A stretch of 64,000 bases of DNA, taken from a virus. Positions within the stretch are counted from its first letter, which is position 1. Every line of letters starts with the position of its first letter. A model generated the notes under the pieces. The model was not told where the DNA came from and did not search any database. It saw only the letters and a list, made by a program, of their open reading frames with translations. This document shows, one piece after another, positions 58,808 to 64,000 of this stretch. The position numbers and the translations under genes were made by a program. The stretch covers positions 1-64,000 of IMG/VR virus record IMGVR_UViG_3300047552_000676. The stretch is one strand, 5' to 3'.

Positions 58808-59245
58808 AGTGGTCGGTTCTTACACAGACCCCCAGCAAGACTTGCGTCTAACTAGAGGTGACCGACCTTGCGAGGGCCTTCACTTCACTGGATCGGTATC
58901 ACCAGAAAGATCCGGGGCTCCCCCGCTCACTGGCTCAGGCACGCTGAGCGAACAGACTGTCGTTGGCAGTTGCTTGCTTTGCTTGGTATTTCATCTTGCT
59001 TCGTTTCCTCCACAAGACGAGGGCTCCGCTTGCCCTAGCAGTTCATCTCAGTGTTCTCATCCCCGTCGAAACCAGGACTGGCCCACCTAAGGATACTCAA
59101 GGTCGCTACTGACATAAAAGTATCATACTTTGTTAGGCGTATGAACTCAGGAATATCCTTAGGTGGACCAGGCGAGAGTCGAACTCGCGTCCGGAAACAA
59201 TTACACTTCGATTCTGGCAGGATTCACGCCCTGCCTACTGCCATC
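58808..59245 (-). ncRNA. ssrA: circularly permuted (two-piece) tmRNA
   Basis: On the minus strand the order is reversed from standard tmRNA. First comes the acceptor piece (about 59245 to 59162): GGCAGG/CCTGCC hairpin, then GGACGCGAGTTCGACTCTCG, the tmRNA T-arm, and acceptor strand CTGGTCC plus ACC. A 77-nt intervening segment follows, then the coding piece from G at 59084: GGGCCAGTCCTGGTTTCGAC, matching the conserved tmRNA 5-prime end. CTGGTCC pairs with GGGCCAG, and the pairing extends through the intervening segment to an 18-bp stem (59078-59095 with 59154-59171). A tag frame and pseudoknot-like stems follow. Mature RNA should rescue stalled ribosomes with SmpB. Confidence 0.85.
58935..58967 (-). 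other. tmRNA tag reading frame, ANDSLFAQRA
   Basis: Inside the coding piece GCC AAC GAC leads into a 10-codon frame ending with TGA at 58935-58937 and encoding ANDSLFAQRA. The stop lies in a hairpin (GCTCAG/CTGAGC), the position of helix 5 in known tmRNAs. The tag start AND is typical of proteobacteria, but the usual C-terminal LAA or AA degron is replaced by QRA. The resume codon is inferred from the ANDxxxA pattern, not shown. Confidence 0.7.
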
Positions 59246-59496
59246 TGAACTTATTTACAATGTTTTCAAGTGACTACTGCTGTGACTGCAGAAGTCAGCA
59301 CCTTGATTCAAGAAAAGATTACTCTAAGGATTAGAGTCTTGACTAGAGCATTAATTCTTCGTGGCATCGGACAACAGACCTCCGTCGTGGATAGGCTGTC
59401 TAGCTCACCTATCCCTCGTAAGCGTCTGTGCCTACTTTATCCGTTGACTATCTCGTTGGCCTAACGATTTGAGAGTAATCTTATCTCGAATCAACA
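59246..59496 (-). other. non-coding spacer with hairpins between tRNA-Arg and tmRNA
   Basis: About 250 bases without a credible gene. Palindromes include ACTCTAA-GGA-TTAGAGT (59321-59337) and GGATAGG/CCTATCC. It may hold a further non-coding RNA, tmRNA leader sequences or only processing sites; no clear promoter is seen. Confidence 0.35.
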
Positions 59497-59573
59497 TGGC
59501 GCGACCAGAGGGAGTCGAACCCCCGACCCACATCTTAGAAGGATGTTGCTCTATCCGGCTGAGCTATGGTCGC
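59497..59573 (-). tRNA. tRNA-Arg (anticodon UCU)
   Basis: Acceptor GCGACCA with TGGTCGC, D-arm TAGCTCAGCCGGATAGAGC, anticodon loop CTTCTAA giving UCU, T-loop TTCGACT, discriminator G and encoded CCA. Confidence 0.93.
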
Positions 59574-59578
59574 AAGAT

Positions 59579-59665
59579 TGGTGCGGGTGAGAGGACTCGA
59601 ACCTCCACGCTATTTCTAGCGCCAGACTCTAAATCTAGTGCGTCTACCAATTTCGCCACACCCGC
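59579..59665 (-). tRNA. tRNA-Leu (anticodon UAG)
   Basis: Class II tRNA: acceptor GCGGGTG/CACCCGC, anticodon loop TTTAGAG giving UAG, long variable arm with CGCTA-GAAA-TAGCG, T-loop TTCGAGT, encoded CCA. Confidence 0.93.
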
Positions 59666-59682
59666 AAATTTTGCGAAGCACT

Positions 59683-60270
59683 CTAAGAGTTTTTAAGACT
59701 CAGAGGCTTCAAGCTTATAACTGCAAAGGTTCTTAGATGACCTTCGTCAGAACCCCACAGTTCTGAACTAAACTCTTTCACATCATCCATGGACGACAGC
59801 GGTAGTAGCCGAACAGGAGTGCTGCGTCGGTCGAGGTAATAGGCGTATCTATCTGGGCGATCAAAGCTCTTCCTCAGCATCGACTGCCAAAAGGTTTTGC
59901 CTAGATCTGTCTGCTGAGTATCAGAGATTAGAGCGGTGTATTTTGGTAGTAGAATCTCATTGAAAACGTGCTCTGCAAACCCCGAAGCCTTGGGTTCTGA
60001 GTAGTACCGCCATAAAAGAACTTGACGACCTAATCGAAAACCATTTGCACGAACTTCCTTATGGCGTACCAAATACACCACTTTCTCGTCAACCACCAGA
60101 GCCACATATCCAATGTTCTTGTCACCGAAGGAATAAACCTTTTCGCCTTGGTATAACTCCAAGGGGGTGGGGGCGCTCTTACCTTTCTTATAGATTAGAG
60201 AGAGGACGTACAGAATAAGGCTATCGCCTAAATTAGGAATTATCTTAGTGGCCTCTATTTCATTCGACAT
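59683..60270 (-). CDS. acetyltransferase-like phage protein, paralogue A
   Basis: 195 aa. The segment SDTQQTDLGKTFWQSMLRKSF followed by VRLLPL resembles VS(D)xxQ(S/T)xxGKxFW in phage proteins often annotated as acetyltransferase-like. A related gene lies at 62484-63155 with SDSVQSQAGKAFWERRLHEA. Function unknown; the family tends to sit among tRNA clusters or regulatory genes. Confidence 0.6.
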   Translation of the reverse strand: MSNEIEATKIIPNLGDSLILYVLSLIYKKGKSAPTPLELYQGEKVYSFGDKNIGYVALVVDEKVVYLVRHKEVRANGFRLGRQVLLWRYYSEPKASGFAEHVFNEILLPKYTALISDTQQTDLGKTFWQSMLRKSFDRPDRYAYYLDRRSTPVRLLPLSSMDDVKEFSSELWGSDEGHLRTFAVISLKPLSLKNS

Positions 60271-60280
60271 GAACTAATCC

Positions 60281-60547
60281 TTAGTCTTTAGAAGGATTCT
60301 TTGGCAGACCAGTGTTTGTGAACTCACCCCAATTCATTAACAGTGTTGTCCCCGACATATACTCTTTGTGATTCAGGCTTCGATAAGTGCCACGATTTAG
60401 ACCTTCACCACGTACTGCAATGATGAACGGAACAGAGTTTGTCTTCTGGGTCATTCTGCGAAGAGAACCAACTGAGATTTGCTTTTTGCGGAGTTGTCCA
60501 TCGTATGGACCGCCTTGAAAGCGAAGGGAAACTACTACGTCAGTCAC
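60281..60547 (-). CDS. small protein of unknown function
   Basis: About 88 aa if the GTG at 60545-60547 is the start; a longer frame to 60607 would overlap the upstream gene by 56 bp. Beta-rich pattern (VVVSLRFQGGPYDGQLRKKQ). No family recognised, and no strong ribosome site is visible. Confidence 0.5.
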   Translation of the reverse strand: MTDVVVSLRFQGGPYDGQLRKKQISVGSLRRMTQKTNSVPFIIAVRGEGLNRGTYRSLNHKEYMSGTTLLMNWGEFTNTGLPKNPSKD

Positions 60548-60551
60548 AGTG

Positions 60552-60857
60552 TTATGTACGAACTGGATCAGGGAACTTAAACTTTTCTTGCAGGATCTGC
60601 ACCACACGATCGATCAGCGGTCGATCAGCGGTCCAGAACTCTATCATTAAGTAGGTAGGGTCCACCGACTGGAAGAACAAATGAGACCTACGAAACTCGT
60701 TGCTGAACTCCGAGTTCGACCATTGCGTTTGGCTATTGCAGAACGCTATGACCTTCTCGTTGAAGTTAGTCAACGACTCCTCTGTAGAGTGAAAGGTCAG
60801 ACAGACACCCTTCATAGGCATTGACCCGAGACGGATCGCTACGTTGTCGAAATTCAT
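60552..60857 (-). CDS. small protein of unknown function
   Basis: About 101 aa from ATG 60857, with GGGGA eight bases upstream; a longer start at 60872 is possible. Beta-alpha in appearance (FFQSVDPTYLMIEFWTAD). No family recognised. Confidence 0.6.
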   Translation of the reverse strand: MNFDNVAIRLGSMPMKGVCLTFHSTEESLTNFNEKVIAFCNSQTQWSNSEFSNEFRRSHLFFQSVDPTYLMIEFWTADRPLIDRVVQILQEKFKFPDPVRT

Positions 60858-60906
60858 TTTTGAAATCCCCATTAGATTTGATGGTGCGAGCGGCGGAAAT
60901 CGAACA

Positions 60907-60991
60907 TGGTGGGCGGTGAGAGACTCGAACTCTCACACCTTTCGGCGTCTGAGCTTAAATCAGATGTGTCTACCAATTTCACCAACCGCCC
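60907..60991 (-). tRNA. tRNA-Leu (anticodon UAA)
   Basis: Acceptor GGGCGGT/ACCGCCC, anticodon stem TCTGA/TCAGA with loop TTTAAGC giving UAA, variable arm CGCC-GAAA-GGTG, T-loop TTCGAGT, encoded CCA. Confidence 0.93.
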
Positions 60992-61024
60992 TATTGTTAA
61001 CGACTACGTCTAGACTCGCGACGA

Positions 61025-61228
61025 TTATTCTAAGACACGGATCTCAACTGAAGCTACTCGACATCCAGACGACTTCAACTTTGACCATTCTTTTGCGCCA
61101 TAGAAGTTCGCGGCCCACTCTTCTACTTGTTCCTTACTACTCCGCGTAGAGTAAGGTAGAACTTGATTATAGTCGTTCACGATAGCCGCCGCCAACCTAG
61201 TGATAGGTTGCTCTTTGGGGTTTTTCAT
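61025..61228 (-). CDS. small protein of unknown function
   Basis: 67 aa, helical (KEQVEEWAANFYGAKEWSKL). Lies between two tRNA genes. No family recognised. Confidence 0.55.
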   Translation of the reverse strand: MKNPKEQPITRLAAAIVNDYNQVLPYSTRSSKEQVEEWAANFYGAKEWSKLKSSGCRVASVEIRVLE

Positions 61229-61264
61229 TCATGAATCATGCAGTGTGAATTCATTGTTAGTAAG

Positions 61265-61350
61265 TGGTCGGAGTGATAGGATTCGAACCTACGGGGCTTT
61301 CGCACTGCGTCCCAAACGCAGCCCGCTACCTGACTACGGTCTACACTCCG
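61265..61350 (-). tRNA. tRNA-Pro (anticodon UGG), with long variable arm
   Basis: Acceptor CGGAGTG/CACTCCG, anticodon stem CTGCG/CGCAG with loop TTTGGGA giving UGG, T-loop TTCGAAT, encoded CCA. It is longer than normal because of a 12-nt variable region with a GC-GAAA-GC mini-hairpin, and the D-stem pairs poorly in the standard position. Probably functional but unusual. Confidence 0.8.
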
Positions 61351-61361
61351 ACTGAACTCTA

Positions 61362-61547
61362 TTAGTCCCAGTAATCCGGCTTTGCCCGCTCACGAGGTTC
61401 CAACCTATCGAGTTCAGATTGATTACCGCGAACCAGAGAACGGATAAACATATTGAACTCTCGCCGCAACGGGCGAATCTCAAACAGATTGGTAAACCAA
61501 GAGGGTGCACCACGACGGTGCTTGGGACGAAACTTTGACTTGCTCAT
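61362..61547 (-). CDS. small basic protein of unknown function
   Basis: 61 aa, strongly basic N-terminus (MSKSKFRPKHRRG) and Arg-rich body, possibly nucleic-acid binding. No family recognised. Confidence 0.55.
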   Translation of the reverse strand: MSKSKFRPKHRRGAPSWFTNLFEIRPLRREFNMFIRSLVRGNQSELDRLEPRERAKPDYWD

Positions 61548-61617
61548 GTGATGCTCCTAGGTATTTAGCCTAAAGCCTCACGACCTCCATCACGCAAGGT
61601 GTTCTCCTTTGATCAGG

Positions 61618-61971
61618 TTACGCTGGCGTCCGAGAGTAATCGAACACGGAGTTCGGAATTCTCCGATAGCCATCGGAAGTCAAGGCATAAACCCTAACCT
61701 CTGTTTTAGCCTGTCGGACTATTTGTTCAAAGTCCATGATGTAAAAGGATTGCGACCCAAACATCGTGTCCAAAGCCTGGAACTGAACTTTGTAGTTATC
61801 TTTCACTTGGTAACGATGCTCGACGATTTCGCATTCAACAATCTCTTCAGGCTGAGACGATGAAGTAAAGGCAATGCCTGGAATGATGCCCACGAACTCC
61901 AGGCGCTGCATCGGTATGAAGAACCGTAGATTCTTGACTCCATACTCGGACACTAGGTTGGCTAGGCGCAT
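61618..61971 (-). CDS. small protein of unknown function
   Basis: About 117 aa from ATG 61971 (GGAG six bases upstream, inside the end of the upstream gene). A beta-rich domain with EIVECEIVEHRYQVKDNYKV. No family recognised. Its end has a tRNA T-arm-like look by chance (see rejected items). Confidence 0.55.
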   Translation of the reverse strand: MRLANLVSEYGVKNLRFFIPMQRLEFVGIIPGIAFTSSSQPEEIVECEIVEHRYQVKDNYKVQFQALDTMFGSQSFYIMDFEQIVRQAKTEVRVYALTSDGYRRIPNSVFDYSRTPA

Positions 61972-61972
61972 G

Positions 61973-62368
61973 TCACTCTCCAAAGAAATGCTTCGAACGT
62001 TCCTGGATAACCTTCAAGCTGCCTTCGCTGAGGGCAGTCAGCACATGACCATGTATAAAGACATCGCCTCGATAATGCATGCCGTCACATTCTACTACAG
62101 ACCGTCTTCCGATCTCGACGGCGTTGGTGAATTCTTTCAGCGTAGAGAAAGTGAGATCGTACAAAGGCGTACCATCGCAGTCACGCGTGTGTTTGCACAC
62201 ATAGAGGCGGAGCCCGTTGTCTTCGTAGTAAACTTCCCGATGGATGTCGTACTCTAGGATCTCCACCAGAGCACCAATGGGTATGCTGTGCTTCACCTGC
62301 AGATTTTCTTGCCGACCGGTCAAGCCTGTCTTGGGATTGACGATGTCTGAAACGAACACTACGCTCAT
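61973..62368 (-). CDS. small protein of unknown function
   Basis: 131 aa, beta-rich with a LYDLTF segment (VEILEYDIHREVYYEDNGLRL). It provides the ribosome site for the next gene (TTTGGAGAGTGACATG). No family recognised. Confidence 0.55.
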   Translation of the reverse strand: MSVVFVSDIVNPKTGLTGRQENLQVKHSIPIGALVEILEYDIHREVYYEDNGLRLYVCKHTRDCDGTPLYDLTFSTLKEFTNAVEIGRRSVVECDGMHYRGDVFIHGHVLTALSEGSLKVIQERSKHFFGE

Positions 62369-62397
62369 ATCAAGTTCCTTTAACTTGGTGGTGAAAA

Positions 62398-62474
62398 TGG
62401 TGGGACCAACAGGGCTCGAACCTGTGACCGATCGATTATGAGTCGACTGCTCTAACCAACTGAGCTATGGTCCC
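62398..62474 (-). tRNA. tRNA-Met, elongator type (anticodon CAU)
   Basis: Acceptor GGGACCA/TGGTCCC, D-arm TAGCTCAGTTGGTTAGAGC, anticodon loop CTCATAA giving CAU, T-loop TTCGAGC, encoded CCA. D- and T-arm sequences are close to bacterial elongator Met; a lysidine-Ile reading is less likely. Confidence 0.9.
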
Positions 62475-62483
62475 AGAAGACGA

Positions 62484-63155
62484 CTAAGACTTCCGCTTAT
62501 GGGCGATAGCGAATCGCCAATTCAGTCCTGAATCGTCTTTGTTAACTTCGTAAGTCCAGTACTTCTGGAGCGAAGTATCCTTTGCTAGGGGAACTACCTC
62601 GGTCACTTTCACTTTGGACCCAGTCTCAGAGAAGTGACAAGCATAGGCGCTGTACCCACGAATCTTGGCTTCGTGAAGCCTACGCTCCCAGAAAGCTTTT
62701 CCAGCTTGGCTCTGGACGGAGTCAGAGAACCAGTTCTTTCTCTGGGAAAGTTTCCAGAACACATCTGCTACGAAAGTCTGACCTAGAGTTTCTAGCGCCC
62801 TCGCGCTACGCCAGACTGACCCCTGATATATCGAAAAGGCGTTAAACTGCGAAACGATTTGCGAGTCTACCGCCGAGTCGAAAGTAAACCTCAGAGGGTT
62901 TAGGTGCATTAAATAGTCTAGCTCATTGAGCTGAGTATCTACTGCGTAGAGCCAGAGTCGGTTGTTGGTATCGATGGATACTCGAAATTCAACCCACGAG
63001 GCTTGTGGCTGAGGCGGGGACTGAATGACTTTACTGTTTCTCGTCTGTTCGACGATAAACCTGTGTTGAGATTGCGGGGTCTTCACAATCTCAGGGATGT
63101 AATCGGAGGCCCTCACCATAGACATGGCGACAAGAGGGGACTTAGAAGTCGTCAA
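62484..63155 (-). CDS. acetyltransferase-like phage protein, paralogue B
   Basis: 223 aa if a TTG at 63155 is used (GAAGG eight bases upstream, within a palindrome); ATG at 63125 is the alternative. The motif SDSVQSQAGKAFWERRL and the later VTEVVPLA match 59683-60270. The gene overlaps the upstream zinc-finger gene by 4 bp. Function unknown. Confidence 0.6.
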   Translation of the reverse strand: MTTSKSPLVAMSMVRASDYIPEIVKTPQSQHRFIVEQTRNSKVIQSPPQPQASWVEFRVSIDTNNRLWLYAVDTQLNELDYLMHLNPLRFTFDSAVDSQIVSQFNAFSIYQGSVWRSARALETLGQTFVADVFWKLSQRKNWFSDSVQSQAGKAFWERRLHEAKIRGYSAYACHFSETGSKVKVTEVVPLAKDTSLQKYWTYEVNKDDSGLNWRFAIAHKRKS

Positions 63156-63397
63156 GGTAGAAGCCTTCTACAGAAGGGATAGAATCCTTCTACAGAAGGT
63201 TTCGGGCGACCACTGCCAGAGCAGCACGCTAGACAAGGACCTACTGCGGTGTAGTCGAGGACTGGATCTCCGTAGACCGGAGCGTACCTCTTTCGTGTCC
63301 CGTTGCACTCGTCGCACCCTGGAGTGTACTTCTTGCGAACGAAACTATTTACAGCTTTCACTTCAGCTTCAACTTGCTCACGAGTCATCTTGTTCAC
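63152..63397 (-). CDS. small zinc-finger protein (DnaJ-type CxxCxG pairs)
   Basis: 81 aa. CDECNGTRKRY and CLACCSGSGRP form two CxxC knuckles in DnaJ-like spacing, so the protein probably binds zinc and may act as a small redox or nucleic-acid factor. Its end encodes two exact palindromic repeats (see findings). Confidence 0.65.
   Translation of the reverse strand: MNKMTREQVEAEVKAVNSFVRKKYTPGCDECNGTRKRYAPVYGDPVLDYTAVGPCLACCSGSGRPKPSVEGFYPFCRRLLP
63164..63199 (-). repeat. two 14-bp palindromes with 22-bp period before the paralogue B start
   Basis: CCTTCTACAGAAGG occurs at 63164-63177 and 63186-63199. Each is a near-perfect palindrome, and the 22-bp period places them on the same face of the helix. 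They overlap the coding end of the zinc-finger gene and the ribosome site of the next gene, so they may act as an operator or as a translational hairpin. Confidence 0.65.
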
Positions 63398-63431
63398 TTT
63401 TACCTCGACTCCATAGCTAAGGGGGTCACAA

Positions 63432-63616
63432 TGCTAGTTGATGCACTCTACCATGTTTCCTAGAGGGTCCAGCTCTAGGCTGCCATACTACCCAGGTAGA
63501 TAGGTACGCACCGAGATTTTACTTCTTAGTACAGCCACGTCTTGGACACGTGACATAACTCCTGACCGGGAAGTAGGACTGACTCGTTGCGATTTTCGCT
63601 CGTGCATCAACTAGCA
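63432..63616 (-). ncRNA. candidate structured RNA enclosed by a 15-bp stem
   Basis: TGCTAGTTGATGCAC (63432-63446) and its exact complement (63602-63616) enclose 155 bases with several internal hairpins: CCTAGAG/CTCTAGG, CACGT/ACGTG, CTACC/GGTAG and GCGA-AAA-TCGC. No gene fits on either strand. It lies between tRNA-Ser and the zinc-finger gene. The strand is inferred from the direction of neighbouring genes; the structure itself reads on both. Confidence 0.5.
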
Positions 63617-63638
63617 CTATGATAAATCAACTAGAGGT

Positions 63639-63728
63639 TGGCGGAAACGGTGAGATTCGAACTCACGAACGAGTTACCTCGTTATCGGTTTTCAAGACCG
63701 AGGCATTAAACCACTCTGCCACGTTTCC
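63639..63728 (-). tRNA. tRNA-Ser (anticodon UGA)
   Basis: Class II tRNA: acceptor GGAAACG/CGTTTCC, anticodon stem TCGGT/ACCGA with loop CTTGAAA giving UGA, long variable arm, T-loop TTCGAAT, discriminator G, encoded CCA. Confidence 0.92.
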
Positions 63729-63824
63729 GTTTTCTACCGCGGTTTCCAACCCTCTCCGAGGTAGGTGTAAAGTGCAAACTGTGCCATGTTTACTTCAGGG
63801 TTAGGTTTTACTTTGCGGTAGTTT

Positions 63825-63853
63825 ATTGTACCACAGATCCCACAAAAATGCAA
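63825..63853 (-). promoter_or_regulatory. sigma70-like promoter P2
   Basis: On the minus strand TTGCAT (63848-63853) and TACAAT (63825-63830) are separated by 17 bases. It matches P1 in flanks and spacing and faces tRNA-Ser and the RNA island. It sits after tRNA-Thr and so divides the tRNA array into at least two transcription units. Confidence 0.8.
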
Positions 63854-63863
63854 GGAGTATTTC

Positions 63864-63937
63864 TGGTGCCCTGTGACTGAATCGAACAGTCGGGGGCGGC
63901 TTACAAAACCGCTCGTTTACCACTAACGGAACAGGGC
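63864..63937 (-). tRNA. tRNA-Thr (anticodon UGU)
   Basis: Acceptor GCCCTGT/ACAGGGC, anticodon stem GCGGT/GCCGC with loop TTTGTAA giving UGU, T-loop TTCGATT, discriminator A, encoded CCA. Confidence 0.92.
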
Positions 63938-64000
63938 AGGAAGAGGTTCTGTCCTCTACCCTCGGAGCCTTCTAAAATTGTAGTGCAGCGGCGGAAGGCA

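Noticed and set aside
58174-59090. Plus-strand frames across the RNA island (for example 58174-58407 and 58809-59090)
   Set aside because: They cross the tmRNA and hairpin regions and show no protein-like composition.
58804-59160. Group I intron or RNase P RNA in the RNA island
   Set aside because: The conserved T-arm and GGTTTCGAC start fit tmRNA much better. No intron core or RNase P signature motifs were seen.
61609-61650. tRNA-like 3-prime end (GTTCGATTACTC)
   Set aside because: The flanks do not pair into a T-stem or acceptor stem, and the stretch lies inside a coding frame.
1-64000. CRISPR array or prophage attachment sites
   Set aside because: No regularly spaced direct repeats with unique spacers were seen, and no integrase gene is present. 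Single 27-bp duplicates are tied to the repeat-protein cassettes.

Overview
The window is part of the genome of a large contractile-tailed bacteriophage (myovirus). It carries a tail sheath, two tail-tube-like proteins, baseplate J, spike and hub proteins, portal, large terminase and a prohead protease, packed on one strand with 1-4 bp overlaps. Protein-guided comparison by eye places the virion proteins in the T4 structural tradition (gp18, gp19, gp26, gp27, gp5, gp53-like), but the overall gene order is not that of T4. The host is most likely a Gram-negative proteobacterium. Support for this comes from a GH19 endolysin, good sigma70-type promoters in the tRNA region, and a circularly permuted (two-piece) tmRNA, a type known from alphaproteobacteria, some betaproteobacteria and cyanobacteria. 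Species cannot be named from the sequence.

Layout, read on the minus strand from right to left. (1) 58.1-64 kb is an RNA island: ten tRNA genes, a permuted tmRNA, at least two further stretches that look like structured non-coding RNA, and small genes between them. Two matching sigma70-like promoters (63825-63853 and 58138-58166) face left. (2) 53.6-58.1 kb is an operon of seven genes (small coiled protein, lysine-rich protein, HNH nuclease, unknowns) that starts at the second promoter and ends at a terminator near 53.58 kb. (3) 52.9-53.5 kb holds a self-contained cassette for a 26-residue-repeat protein. (4) 51.1-52.8 kb is a plus-strand operon with a RuvC-like resolvase. (5) 42.0-51.0 kb is a cluster of small probable virion or injected proteins: Nudix hydrolase, ParB/Srx-like protein, kinase-like protein, permuted NlpC/P60 peptidase, and two tandem paralogues. 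(6) 17.2-42.0 kb is the tail module: fibres, membrane proteins that may act in lysis, sheath, tube, tape measure, transglycosylase, hub, spike, baseplate and tail-collar fibre. (7) 8.3-17.2 kb holds replication genes: topoisomerase IB, sliding-clamp-like protein, SF2 helicase and DnaB-type helicase. It is interrupted by a plus-strand, apparently frameshifted homing-endonuclease gene. (8) 0.85-8.3 kb is the head-packaging module (terminase, portal, protease) with the endolysin. (9) 0-0.8 kb carries a second repeat-protein cassette and the tail end of a third copy in convergent orientation.

The strongest unusual elements are the phage-borne permuted tmRNA, whose tag reads ANDSLFAQRA instead of ending in the usual LAA degron; the candidate structured RNAs beside the tRNAs; a replicative helicase whose reading frame has no ATG, GTG or TTG at its natural N-terminus; and EF-hand calcium loops in the endolysin and in a virion-cluster protein. 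No major capsid protein gene was recognised in the window.
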